A stretch of 64,000 nucleotides of DNA from Drosophila persimilis (lineage: Eukaryota > Arthropoda > Insecta > Diptera > Drosophilidae), in contig NW_020825298.1 of the NCBI RefSeq assembly GCF_003286085.1, positions 15,066,001 through 15,130,000 on the forward strand, in the 5' to 3' direction. The notes below the pieces were generated by a model. The model saw only the letters and a program-made list of their open reading frames with translations, did not search any database and was not told the DNA's origin. The position numbers were made by a program, and so were the translations under genes. Of the stretch, positions 33,001 through 48,000 are shown one piece after another. The stretch's first letter is position 1. Each line of letters opens with the position of its first letter.

Positions 33001-36000
33001 CGTTACCTTCTCGCTGAGGCGGCCCAGGCCGTTCTTGAACCTCGCCGCAATGGCCACCGCGTACTGGGCGAACTTCTCGAGATTCACCAGATCCGCAGAC
33101 TCCGTCAGGCCAACCGTCTTCGTCTGCCAGTCATCCAGATCCTCGACAGCGGTCATCGTGTAGAAGATCTTGTATCCCAAGAGCTTCCCGCGACTCGGCA
33201 CTGGCTCCCACCAGATCTCCGCCGTCTGCTCCGAAGTGGCCTCGGCTTGCACGGACATGGGAGCCCTGCCCATGTCCCGCTCCGTCTCCACAATAAGCTT
33301 GTCGCTGAAGGGACCCGCTCCCTGCTTGGTGTAGGCCCGCACACGGAAGATGTACTCCGTGTTCTCCTCCAGATTCGTGTACACCGCCTTGCGCAGCGTC
33401 ATGTTCCGCTCGGAGCCCAGGCCGTGGTCGATCTTCTTGTGGAACTGCACGTCATAGCGGGTGATCAGGCCATTGCGATGCTCCCGCGTGGGTGGATCCC
33501 ACGTGACGCATACCACATCGGGCGTCTGGAAGCGTATCGTTATGTTCGAGGGCGGTCCGCCGGGTGTGCCTTCAGGGGTCTGGAATATCTTCACCGTCTC
33601 CTGGCCAATGCCAATGTGATTGCTGCCCGCCACCCGGAACTCGTACTCCACACCCCGTTCTAGATCGTTGAAGCGCTTTTTCGTCATTTGCGGCCCCGAC
33701 AGCATCTCCTCCTTCAGCGCCTGATCCTTGACTCCCCAGCGCAACCGATAGCCACGCAGCTCTCCGTACGTCTGTGCCGGACGCTCCCACTCCAGCTCAA
33801 TGGACACAATGGGATCCCGCTCCATTATCTTCAGACTCACTGTGGGACGGACGGGCACGCCGCCGGGTGTCTTTACCACAATCGCCGCACTCCGATCGCC
33901 ATCGCCTTTGCGCGTGAGTGCCGCCACTTGGATGGAGTACTTGGTGTCTGGCTGGAGGCCAGTGACATTGAACTCCAGCGTATCGACCACATCGAATTTG
34001 AAGGGCTCATTGAGGAAGCCCTTGCCCTAAAAAGGGAAGTGTTAAGTACAGCCTGGGGAATTCTTTCATCGACTTACCTCATCTCTCAGTTCCTGGGCAT
34101 GTATATGATAGCCACGGATGATGCCATTGCGATCCTTTTCAAGTGGAGGCTTCCAGCTCACATGCACCGATGTGGAGTTCAAAGGCGTGGCCTTCACATC
34201 TTGTGGATCTCCGGGCACTGTATACGACGACGAAGAATCAAAAGATTAGCTCGGGGAAGTCATAATTTCGGGTTAGGGCTGTGTTCAAGGCAATCAATTA
34301 GAGATAGCTTAACTTATGCCCAGACAAAGGCAAAGAGTCTTAAGATTAGCTTACTTAAATATACCATACAAGGTATATAATGATTTATAAAGAGAAAACT
34401 ATGCAGAACTAACACTAAGTATTTAGATCCTAGGAGCAATACAAATATACGAGTATATGTATAGAAATATCTGCCAGAACGGACTTTAGGTCCAACATCA
34501 ACGCTCATCGCCACATCACAGACAGAGAGAAAACAGAGAGTTGGTGGGGAAATCATAAGGGAACTGGAAACAACCAAAAGTGCTGCTTAGGTGCTATATA
34601 TTTGGGTGGTATATGGGTGGGGTATATGGTACGGGCGGTGCTCAAAAAATGTGATTAAGAAGTGCAGTGTATACCTTGCTATAGCATATTTATAGTATAG
34701 ATATTGACCATTACTTATCGGTACGTCAAAAAAATGTACACAAAAAATGGGGGGAAATCCACTTTCGTTTCCCAGTTCGATATTCACTTAGCAAAAACAA
34801 ACATGTAAGCATTCAAAAAGGTTCTTTACTTCGTATTTGTGTATGCAAAAAAACATATATTAGGAAAATCAAACAGAAAAACACTCGGTATATATATGAA
34901 CTCGCTAGATGTATTATATCCATTGCCGGAATCTTTTTTCGGCTCGGTTTCATGTGATTTTTTTTTTCAAAAAAGTTTTTCGGAAATAGAGAAACATATC
35001 AAAAAACAAAAGAGATTTTTGGAATTCCTTTAGTTTTGTAGGTCAACATTTCTGGACCAGTTTCAAAAATATATTGTGATATATAGATATATAGAGATAT
35101 AGTATATAGTAGATATAGTTTATCAGTTGCTATGGGCTGGGCATTCTTAAACATTATACATAGTCAACCATTAAAAATACTCACTCTTTTTCTCTAAATA
35201 GTTTTAAAAATGTTTGTATTTGTTTTTGTATTTATTTAATATAAACCACCATCCATTTAAAGGTTGCGTTCAAAAATCAAATTATCGCAATAATTTCGTA
35301 TTCACATCAAAAAAGTTTCAAAAAGATTAATGATGTGTGTTTGTTTTTTTTCCATTTTGATTTGCATTCAAAAAAAGGTGCACGAAACAGAGGCAAGTGG
35401 AGTGCAAGGTGCGAGTGGCCAAGCAAAGTTATTGTTATTGTTTTTTTGGTATTTTTTATATGAAAAAAGATATAAAATATTTGTTTTTTAGTTTACAGTA
35501 TACAGTTTCAAAAAGGTTTTTACTGGTGCAAAAATTACGGATGAATTACAGAAGAATCCACAGAAACGGAAACGGAAACGGTAAGGTGAACAACTGAAGA
35601 CTTGGGGGAGGGTAAGACTGGATAGAACACATGGAAAAACATGACACAAAATCTACATATTTGTTGGCACACCCGGCTTTGATACTGAAAAATTAGGTGG
35701 TACTCATATGACCCCCAAAGGGCATTACTTAAGGGGTATCTTAGGGCTTATATAAGAAGAGATAACTTACCATAGTTCAATAAGGTTGGTTTATTTGTAA
35801 TATGTTCTTAAATCTAACTTATAAGAAATACCTATTTTGTATGATAACTTAGTATTGGCTTGTACGCTCAAGTGAAAGGAATTTTCGAGGATTTTTATAT
35901 ATAAAATGGTGGAAATTTTAAGGAGTTCTGCGCCTATAAAACCATCTGTTGAAGATGTTGAAGATTTAAGGAAACTCGGTTATACTTTGCCATACAAAAT

Positions 36001-39000
36001 GGGGATTCCTTCTCCAATATTTTTAGAAATTTCATTATTTTTTTAATCAAATTTAACTTCAATTAAAGCCTATAACAAATCTCATGTCAGACGTCAGTTC
36101 CTTGCCCTCAATCATGGCTTTTGGTTTTGGGTTCATTAAAAATGTTAAATAAATGCATAATACATAATACAAATTATTCAAACTGCAACTGACGGCCACG
36201 CGAATGTTAAATTATGCTTCATTAGTGTTCTGGCTGCTCATCTGCTATGAGAGAGGTGGTTTCTGGGAGGGGGACAGGGGATGGAGGACAGAGGAACGGG
36301 TCACACTGCACAGAGTGCTTCACTGTATTTTTGTCTCCATTCACAGCATGACACTCCCCCATAAAGAAACAGACACATGAAGCGCACTCCCGCGCACACA
36401 CCCACACACATACAAACACTGAAAATGTAAAATAATTAAAATGCTACCGTTAGAAGTGTTCTCTCTATTTTGTATCCCTCTTTTTTTTGTAGATGTATTT
36501 TATATTTTATTTTAGTGCTGAATGGAACAAACGAAGCAAGGAGCGCGTGCTAAGCTTCCAATGCTCGAGGTGGTGCTCATTTTTATACACTTTCCAAAGG
36601 GCAGTGCCAGGATGTGATGTTTTTGGATGGTTAAAATGGAACAACAACAGATAAAGCAATAATTCCTAAACGAACTCTGGTGGGCTTTCTGTAAGAGTAT
36701 CCAAATCTTCGGTAATCCAAAAAGCTTTTCCTTCTTGTCTTGTTTTGTACTTTTCTTTTTCAACTTTTTTGGTGTCCTATACGTGAGCAGGACATGTGTG
36801 TGTGAGGGACTGTGTCTGGGAGCACAAAGGGGAATCTGCTTGCTTTACGAATTTCGCATAGAGAGTCAGAGCCAGAGACAGAGCCAGATATACTAGAGGG
36901 GTTAAAATACCTGGAGATGGGCGAATGAAAAGCAAGTGCCCAGCTTTAGACAGGTGGAATGCATTTGCATTTTCATTTGCATTTGTGCTGTGGCAGCTAA
37001 CAAGCGCATCATATCATAACGATATACGCTCCAAACATACGAAACAGACACACGAAAAAATTAGTAGAAAAGGACAAGCAGTAGAGGAATGGTTCGGCTT
37101 ATGGACTAAAGGATACCCAACTACAAAGATTACTATTTTGGGTAGACAGCTTGATCCGATTGTGGGGATTGTTTATGTATCACTCTGCAAATAATTACGC
37201 CACTGATTTTTGTAGTATTGTCCTATTTGATCTTATGATCTTCATAATTTATAGAAAGACAACGTATATATACAGACTAGCTCAAAGGAAAGAACTCTTC
37301 TGTTGATCCCAATCGAGCACATACCACAGCTCTTCCTTCTGTCTGCAACATAACTCTAAACAAACACAGTATACCCTGGTACCGTCTCAAGGTACTAGTC
37401 ATAGAAAAGAAAACATAAAATACTCTTTCATACTTATGTGCTGACCCTCTAATGCTGTAGTTGATGCTATGCCATGCTGCTGCTTGTGAGCCGCTGGCTA
37501 TACGTACGAGTACGACTATGATAGAGGTTCTGCAGAGGAAATTGGTTGGTTTTGCTTATGGTTTTTGTTGGGGTTGGGGTTTCGGGTTTTTGGGGCGAGT
37601 GAGTTATGTGGCACCTAGCCTTTGGTTGTGCTAAATTGAGTACAATTAAAATAGAAACCCAGTCAGTCACAGATACACTCAATGGCTAGAGAGATGTGAG
37701 GTGCGTTGGTGCTTTCTTTTTGCATTTTTTTGAGCTAGTGCTTTGGTGCTTTAGTTGCTTTTTAATGATTTTTGTTTTTGATTGCCTATTAGTGCATTTT
37801 CTTGGTTTTTTCTATGGGTTTTATTGCTTATTAGTGTTTTTTCTATGATTTTAGTGCCATTTTTTCTTTTTGGTGAGTGGTTTTCGTGATATTGTTGCCT
37901 GTTTACTGCAATTCTTACGTTTTGGTGCTTAGATCTACTCAGAATATCCCCTACTGAATTTACTTTCATTCCCATTCGCAGTTTGTAAGTAGATACATAT
38001 GTGCCAGTGCTCGAGCATGAGAATGTGTGCGTACAGAGTGCTTATCAGTGCTTCAATGTGAGCTTAATGCTTAGCTTATTATAACTATAGTAACTGGTGA
38101 GGGCGAGAGAGAGCCTCAGTGAGAGGGGGAGAGGGCGAGCGAGAGATAGGATTAAAGTTAGCGAGTGAGACGTACACCTAGGTGCTTAACAATAAGTACA
38201 TTTAATTTACGGTGCTTAGCCAAAACAAAATGGAGTGGAACCCACTTCCGGTTGGTGTTGAAGTAGTTCTTAAAACACAAAAATTGAGTAGGTACTTTAT
38301 AAAGAAAATTGTTTTGTTTCGTTCGTTGAACAAGCAGGTTAACAGCTAAACAAGCAGTTTATGGCATAATGGAGGGGTTAAGCGTTGTGTGAGTGTGTTA
38401 GTGGTGTGCTGCTCAAGGGTTAATGATGATTCAAAAAGTTAAACTTGATTGATGATGGAGTGCATGGGGTGGGGAGAGTGTTGAGAGTAAGGTGAAGAAT
38501 CAAACATATGAAATAATTGAATTATTTTTAGGAGGGGGGCTTTGGTTCAATTTTTTGTTGGGGAATCTACTCTTTGGGATGATTTTCAGGGGAGATTTTA
38601 AAAGATTTTTATTAAAACCAAACTGGAAAGTCTATGGTTTTTATATTATTCATTGGAATATTTAAGTCTCCTCTAAATATAGTCTGATTTTATAAAAAGA
38701 TACCAGTTCAAAGTTTTGTATCATCTAAAATTATTATTGTTTAGTAAAGAAGACCGCATAGCATTAAGGCTGCTTTGAAACAAGGACATCAAAGTCCCAG
38801 AAATATTCAAAGGTTTGCTGGTATCAAATACCAATCAAAGTTGGTAGCTTTTATCCAAAATATGCATTTGTGAAAACTTTCTCATAAAAGGTATCCAACA
38901 AAAACATTTCTTACTGTTGGAAAATACAACAAAGAACAGAAGGGGCTGTGGACAATGGAATATTCTTTGATAAAACTGCTGCCACTTTCAAACAGACAAA

Positions 39001-42000
39001 CCCTCCAAATTGAAGGGGCTGGACAGGGGATTGCGAGTGCGGAAATTGGAAAAATAAAGCCAAATGCAAATAGTATGGAAATGTGTTAACTGTGCAAACA
39101 TGCAGGTGATGGCAAATAAAACTTAATAAAATCGGTCAACAACATAAAATATATATATATAAAGATTATATATGCGAAGGTAAAAATCGGTTAATTTTGT
39201 GCAGAAATCAATTTAAGGATTTGTCGTGGTCGCCACCGCTTGCTGGCTGCTGTGCATCTGTGTATTTGCATAGCAATAAAAACCCAATAAAAAAACACAA
39301 AATTCCATTAAAAAACGTGCTTCATGGACTTTGGGGGCTTTGGCATTGCTTTCGGGAGAGAAGCAGCAGCAGTTGCATCAGCAGCAGTTGCATCACGTGG
39401 CGACAAAAGTGCAAAAATTGTGTGCCAAAAACCAAATAGATAGGGTGTTCAAAAATGATATAGCACACACACAGTCACACACCCATCGTGCTTTTGTAAA
39501 CGTTATTAAATATGTACATATGCGGAAAATATTACACATGTGGCTGTGAATGTGGATGTGGATGTGGATATGGATGTGGATGGATGGTACGTGTACGTGT
39601 TCGAATAAAAAATCATAAATAAATAGAGCGAAAACATTTTGCACTATTTGTAGAGGGCAAATACTCATATAATGAAATGATGAAAAATTTAAGCGAATTT
39701 TTAGCGCCCTCGAGGGTTATAATTATATGATTATACACAGCTCCTGTTTAGGGCCGGGTTTACTTTTATAATTGCATAAATTAATGAAATATTGAATGCA
39801 AATAGACTAAAATCAAATATGTGTCGTGTATTTGTTTGTTGAGTGCTGTACGAGTATGTACGAGGTGCTTACAAAAACTATAATTAAAATGCCAAAAATA
39901 CAAAAAATATTGTAGATTACAATACGAGTTAGTGGCGTTGTTTTTTTGGTTTTGGTTTTGTTTTTTGGTGCTATACAAATTACCACAAACAGTTGATGCA
40001 TTCAATTATATTCAAAAATAATTATTTATAAAGGTTTTCGAGTGTTATTCAAAGATTTTTGCTTGCAATTTCTTGCAATTCTCGAGACAATTGCCAGTCA
40101 AGAATTAAATATAACAAAAATAGTTCGATCTTTGCTTGCATATATAGTACACAATATATATATATAGGAGTTCTTCTAAAAAGTTTCGTTTGCTTTATAG
40201 AGAGAGATATAGTGAGAGAGAGAGAGAGTAAGTGCAAAAAAGTAGTCAAAAATTGCGCCAAAAAATATGCAATTTCATTTGTGCCAATGATTATTTAATT
40301 TTGTATACGTTTTTCTTTTGGGTTCGTTCAACAAAATCAAGGAAATGGAACGGAAAACGTAAGAAAACTTCAAGAAATTAAAACAAGAAATGGTTGGTGG
40401 AAAGGTTAAAAAAATAATTGGTTCTCTAGACATTCAAAAATTCTTCATCAATGGAGGATCCCTAGGAATCCAGAAGTAGCAAGAGGAGATTTATGAAGTA
40501 TGCTATGAACATTTTCTAGGATTCTCTTTAAAACAAAATGCTGCTAATGTTAACAGAAAGAAAACAGATGAATCTTTGAGTCTGCATAGATTTAATTTCA
40601 TTGAAGAATCTCCCTTAGAAGATTATAAATAATAAAAGGGAATAAACTACAAAGTAAATTTCTTTTAAATAAAACAAAAAAGAACTTCTAGCTGATTTCA
40701 AAAATTGATCAACAGCTATATGGATTATATGGTTTTAAACACAAGGATAAATTGTAAATTTTGGTAGACAAAAAAATATGTAGTACGAGTATATATAGAT
40801 ATATCGCTATATATATCGGTTAACGATCTCCATAGTGCTTAGCTGCTCCTGTGGTGGAATGCTCTCGATACCAAAATTCAAAAATTGTACAAAATTCGAT
40901 TAGTTTTGAGGTTGAATATAATATGGTATGTATGGTATGATCAGGGGAAGGATTAAAACATAAGAAGAAGTAAAACTAAACTTAAGAGTGGATAAAACCA
41001 TAATTTGTAAAATAATCTTAAAGAAATAAATAAATGGATAACGTAAAAGATAAATCGATTTAGGTAAGACTTACGCCATAGGTAAGATTGTCATGGGCAT
41101 ACATACCATCCTCTTGGGTTCGCAAAATGATCGGATGGGAGCGGGGACCATCGCCGACGGAGGTGCCGGCCAGCACCCAGATCTTGTACTCGGTCCAGCG
41201 TTTCAGTTCGTCGAGTACGATGCTGGTCATATTGAGGGTCAGTGTGGTGGCCTCATCGTCTTCGCGGCCCACCTCCACGAAGAACACCTTATAGTATATG
41301 ATCCGACCGTTCGAACGCTCAACGGGCGGCGGTAGCCAGCTAAGGGCGATCGTCGTCGAGCTGCTGGCTAGGGCGGTGATATTACGGGGCGGTGCACCTG
41401 GTACTAATTACATAGATGGGAGGAACGGAACGTATTTTGTGTGTGCATTTTGATTTGGATTTCGTTTGGATTGATGTGGATGTTGATTGTGGGTTGTTGG
41501 TTGTTGATTGTTGGTTTTTGCATAGCCAAAGAACACACACATTTGTTTTGGTTATGAGCATTTAGTTCAGCAATTAGCGGTAGGAAACACAAAATAGTAA
41601 ATGTCAAAACCGAAAATCGAATCGGGGGGTAACATGAAACGAAAAGGCCATAAAAGCAAATGAATATTATAATCAAAATAAAGAATATGGTTTAGAGATA
41701 GGCATATAATATAGATATAAATATCATCAAATCAAAATCAAATATCAAGACATATAGTATATCCAATGGTTTATGCAAATAAATGTTGACTCCTTTTTCC
41801 TTTGGTGCATATTTTTTGGTAACGACTTTTTTGAGCTGAAAATTTGTTTCGAGCTGCGAGAAGCTACGAGAGAAGCGGGAACCCATAGTCATGCTTAGCT
41901 TATAAAAAAGGATATAAATTGGTTTAAAAAAGATCTATATATAGGTGCTACACACAACATTCACATACATTATATAGGGGGGGTAGAAACATTAATTTGC

Positions 42001-45000
42001 ATAAACCATGTGGGGTGGGGGATTTAGATATATGTACATATCAAAAGTTGCAACATCTAAGAGTACTCGAGCATTCGAAAGTTTTCAAGGATAAAATATT
42101 ACAACTAATTAAAACGAAAGCACAAAACTTGAGAGTGCTAACAATAAAAAGTCATTAGGAAACTATCATATCAATTCTAGCACATTCCAAACTGAAACTC
42201 AAACTCTAACTCGAACTAAAACTAAAACTAAAAATAACTTGAAGAATTGTTTGTGCATTCGCTTAGGATTAGAACCAATTTATGTTTCAATTATGCGGAA
42301 GGGAAATGCAAGACGTGCAAATATGAAAACCAAAAGTGATATTTATGCCACACTGCCACAAGGAAATATTCTCCTGCAGCAGACAGACAGATAGACGAGC
42401 AGACAGTTGTCTTCGCTCCATCGCTCTATTAAAATATCATTCAAAATCAATTTTCTAGACACATAGAGTGAGAGAGAGAGGGAGAGGTAGAGAGTTTCAG
42501 TGGAGGAATTTCTGGTTTTGGTTTCTGTGGTCTACTATCCAGTCCATCTGGAGAGTGCAGAGTGCGAAGTGCGGAGTGCAGTGTGCAGGAGTGAGTGCAA
42601 TGTGCATTAGGAATTTTGCCACTTAAATAGTGGTCTAAAGTTGGAAAATTGTTTTGGCATAATTTACATGATTTAACACTCAAAGGCAGCTATGATAAAT
42701 GGGGCCATAATCGAGCCATGCTAAATAACACACACAAATCCGAATATGCATTCCATAATTGTTTGGTTTTCCATTCCATTCGGTTCAGTTCAGGTTTTCT
42801 TTTTTTTTTTTTCTATCTGGCATTACGTTTTCATGCAATTTGCTTTGGATTTGCAAATGAAAAGGTGTTTGGTGATTTGGTATATCGTTGTGGCTGTTGT
42901 TTATGGGGCAAATCTGTTGTCGGTTTTCTATCCTGCGGTGTCATGTGGTGTGGCTGGTGTGATGTTGGTGTGATGTTGGCTCTTGTTAAATGCGTTTTTG
43001 GTTTTCTAATTGGATAAGTCGAACAGATCGCAGAGCAGTGGGGGATGTAAGACATTTTATAGACCAACAGAATTAATTAATTAATCTTTGGTATTAAGGA
43101 GAAAAGTGGGGAAAATATAAACTTGAACTTTTGCCATTGGCATTTAATTTAAAATTTAATCCATGGATTTAATGAGAATTATTGTGGATTCTGACATTTC
43201 TAATGAGCTTAAGACTTTATAAATCAACAATTTGGAGTTTCAGCGATGGAATTTGACACTTCGGGGTCATATAGGGTACTTTTAGGGTACAATAGTAATT
43301 TATAGAGTTTTATGGGTTATTTTTGACTTTTTTTTAAAAGAAGTTACAGCTCTCTTAAATGTTTATACACGATGCTCACTAAAAATAGATGATTAAAAGA
43401 AGTCGCTTATGAAGTTCTCCTTGTTTTCTTTAATTCTATTATTTCTCATTCTCTACATAAATCTCCCAAACTTTCTGCAATCTGTCAAGGCCTCCCTCTA
43501 GAGATCACTTAATTTTCTTTCTTTGTGGTTGTGTAATGCTATATGTAGTATCTTATTCTATATGTATTTATGGGTATATCTAATTATGTATAGTATATAT
43601 AATCTGTGTAGGGTTTTTACAGTCTATTTATGTATTGCATATAGTATTCCATGTTGTGTGGTGTGTGTATAAGTTGAGCTAGAATACTAATACACAACTA
43701 AGCCTTAAATCTAACTTGCAATGGAACCAGAACAATCACAAATCCTACAATATATATGATTATATTTATACGATTATGCAGTAAATATATATGTATATGT
43801 GGGCAAGTGCAAAACTCACTTCACACTCGACCCGATTCAATCATATTCACAATCATTCATACAGAGTTTACCTTTTTCCACGTAAGCAGAAGAATACTCA
43901 GGAATATATTCGGATTCACACACTCAAACAGACACATTATAGAGGGGGTGGGGATTTTTGTGGGATATTTTGGGTTACTGAACTACATTTAGTATATAAG
44001 GCGTATGTTTATGTATATAGTATATATCATATAGGTATAGGTATATCGTATATGTAGTATTTATGGAAATATGTTTTGCGAAAATCAAACATCTGTTTTC
44101 GTGTTGTACTTAAACTTATAGAAAAAACTGTACGACTACGACGGTTTGCTTTTGGCGACACCTAACTTATGGAAATACAATATGGGGAATCAGAGATCGG
44201 TTGCATATGAACTTACCATATTGCTTGGTGCGTACTGGTATGGGCGGTGTGGTGGCCCCTTCGCCCCGTTGGGATCGTGCTGCCAGCCAGATATAGTAGA
44301 GGGTATCAGGGTACAGACCATCCAGCGTATACGATTCGGAGTTCGAAATGCGCCTACAAGTTTTGGATTGATTGAATGTCTCAGATTACGAATAGGATGT
44401 ATTCAAATACTCACTTGTGATGTGCCTGATTGGCATATGTGTCATTCCAGTAGAGCTCGTAGTGTACAATGTTCTCGCTGGAATGCGTAGGCTTCGACCA
44501 TTGCAGTGTGACTGCGGTCTCGCCGATATCGGTGGCCCGGAAATTGCTCGGTTGTGATGGCACACCTTTTGTAGGCGGACACACGCAGCATCATCGGGCA
44601 TTTGGGTTTTTCAGGATTTTGGTGGTAATAATGAAACGGAAATTACGGAAATTAAATAAAATACAAACAAATCAATGTGCGGCAATGTGATATTTGTATG
44701 CTGATGTTGCTGATTCCCCACACAGATTGATGGAATGACAGGCCACAGCGCTGGCTGCTGCTGCTGCACCATTTTGTTTGGTTTTTGCATTGGCAATTGA
44801 TTGAGAGATGTGTCGCCCAGTCCCCCAGTCCCACAGTCCCCTTCTCCAACTAAATGATTGACAATTTCCAAAATTATTTATACACCACAATGCTGGAGAT
44901 GCGGGAGGGGCCTGTCTTTGATGAATCAATTTAAGGCTTTGAAAACATTGTACATGTACATTGTAAATGGTTTATTATTGGCTTAGATTCCTCGGAGAGA

Positions 45001-48000
45001 TGTCTGACCCAAATGGCAACAGACACTTGGCCCCACCAGAAAACAGTTCAAAGTTGGGAAAACCTCTCGAGTTGTTTAGTTATTGCCAAAGTTAAGAAGG
45101 CCACAGACACCAGACAGGACACCCGAACAGGACATCCAATGACAGTAAGTCACTACTACGAATGACCACGCCCCGGATTAAGCCTATACTTACGTACAGA
45201 TTTATGCTGCCCCCAACCCCAGAAATGGCCAGAAAGCAGACAAAATGCAATTGCCTTCGAGTTAATGAATATTCCCGTAGATATAATCGAATGTGTGTCC
45301 GAGGAGAGAGCGAGAGCGAGAGAGAGTTAAATATTTCATTGAATGGACACACGTTTGTGCTTGACATTTTGCATTATAATTAAATAATTGGTGTGATCTA
45401 TGTGGGGGGTTTTGTGGGGTGGGGCTCGATTGAGTTGGAGCAATGAAATTGCGAAATGTGTGTGTGTGTGGGACGGTTTGTCTGTCTGTCGCTCCATTCA
45501 AAATGCATCGGCCACGCATCATCAATGCTCCATCGTATGCTCGTGCGTAACGCATGTGCTATGTCATGTGCCTAATTGAAGCTGATTGCCCAATCAATTT
45601 GGCTTAACTTGGCCTCTTCTCTTACCTTGCTGGGCCTTCACCTGTACGGGTGTGGACATGGGACCGGCTCCCATTGAGGTATAGGCCTGCACACGAACCG
45701 TATAGATGGCATGGGGTGTCAGCTCCGATACTGTTGTCAGCTCGCTATTGTCGACCATTTGTGAGTTCCATGAGGCTTCCGGTTGGTTCGAATTCGTTGT
45801 GTAGTACACCTTATAGCCCTGTTAAAAGAGGGTCAGAGAGATTGGGCTTAGAGAGAGCGTTGTGTAAAATGTAAATTCATTTGCAGAAACTCAAATTCAA
45901 ATTCAAATCCAAATCCGAAATTCACCTTTCATTAACTGATAAACCAGAAAATGATATATGACCGAGTGGTCATAGATTTGTGAACTTTATAATAGCTCCT
46001 GCCTGCATCCTGCAACCAGCAGGTGCAGCAGCAGGAGCAGAAGGACCAGGCAGAGACTACAACAATTGCCGTCGTCTCGTCTGTGTGGAAAGGAGGTTCG
46101 GATTTGCATTCAAGGCTTGCCGACGGAGGGAGGGAGGTACGGGAGGTCTGTGGAAGGGATTGCTTCGGTCTGTGCGGTGGAAAGGTGATTCGGATTTGTG
46201 GGCTGGAAAGGTGCTTCGGATTTGCATTCAAAGGGGGGGTCCGGGGCCCCACAGAACATGGCCAACGGCATTTTGCCAATTTCCCTTTGGCTAGCCCTCT
46301 CCATCCGTCCCATCAGACGACTCTGACGTGACAAAGTGCGTCGCTTGGCCCCAGGACCCTGCAGCCACAGGACACAGGACACAGAACACAGGATCCTGGA
46401 TTCAGGCCCCCCATTCGCAGTCGTAGTCGCAGTCTGGTGGATCTTACGTTTAATATGCGCACTTGATGCCCGGTACTTACGGTCACTTGTCCATTGGGCG
46501 TCTCCGGGGGTTCCCAGGTAATAACCATCGTGGACGAGCTGAGCGTCCGCACTTGAACGTTACGTGGTGCACTTTCCATTTCTGAAAATGCACAAAGAAT
46601 ATATGGTAGAATATTAGCATGGCAATGGTAAAAGAATGGGCCCGGAAAAACCACTTTAGACATCCGACTTTGGTAAGCGAAAATGTTTGAGGGAAATTTA
46701 TTTCGAGTCTAATGAAAAACAATTTAGAGCAGCGGAGACGATGGTACTGCAGGGAAAGCAGGTGATAATTCACCCAGAGACTGCTTTTAAGTCAGGATAT
46801 TAAAAAGGTTAAGGACCTCATGGCTTTCAAGTGATTTCAATGACTATTTTAATTGATTATTTCTGTATTTCTTTAGCTCTTCAAAAATCCCTTCTTACAT
46901 ACATATTATTTATATTTCCTATGTCTGAACCTCTTTTTTATACTATCAAATATTAGATTTAAAACCCATTTCTCTGCCTTTCCGCCTAGTCTTTAATATT
47001 CTTCCGCAATCAAAACCAAGTATTTAGCCATAATTCCATCCCAATATCCGACATTAAATATGTTTTAAATATGGTTTTATGCTGACCATAATTTCGCTTA
47101 GCTGCAAATTCATAAATATGCAATTTCGTTAAATGATTTTAAGCGTTTTCTGGGGGAAAACCGAACACACACAAATACCCAGGCCGCACGTAGACCATTA
47201 TCAAACACACAGAAACTAGGAGAAAATAAGTGGGACAGAAGCGGACACGTGTACGGACGGCTAGGGGTTGGCATTAGGGCTGGGGGCTGGGTCGGGGGTT
47301 GGGGGTTGGGGAAATCCACACACAAATGTTTCGCAGTGCAAACAATCCCCATCCATCACAATTTGTTTTTCCACGTTGGGGCGGGGGCGTCCATTTCGTA
47401 TTTCATATTGCATTTTGAGATTGGAAGAAACGTCAGAATTCTGCGGGTGCGAAATATACTTTTTGGGCCCCACGAAAATTTTGGAAATTGTTATGGCGCG
47501 TCGAAGCCTGGCGGCCATTATAGTGCGAATTTTGCATTTATAAACTGATTTTTGTTGTCTCCCACACACACGCACACACACACGCACAACAATGATTTAT
47601 CCACCCCCATTCCACCAGTAGCTCCTAGCATCCTTCCCCTTGAAGCTCTGCTATAATTTTGTGCAATGCATTTGCACGGGCATCAAATTTGCCGGACAAC
47701 TGCATTCACAGCCGGAGTCCGGGTCGGAGCCGCAATTAGAAGCCTCGGCCGCATTGCCAGAAGCTGCTTGCTGCTTCTGCTTCCCCCCTTCTGCGAATCT
47801 GCCATTCTGCCACACATGAATGCTAATTAGTGGAACGTATCTATCACTCCATTCCACATTCTACTGGCCGATCGGCATGTACACTGGAGATAAATGAGAA
47901 TAGATTAGAATAATATGGTACGAAAAAAGGTATATTCCCTTGAACTTATTTCAAAGGAGAGGGAATCTTATGGGATAAACCTTGATTCCAACAAATTAAG

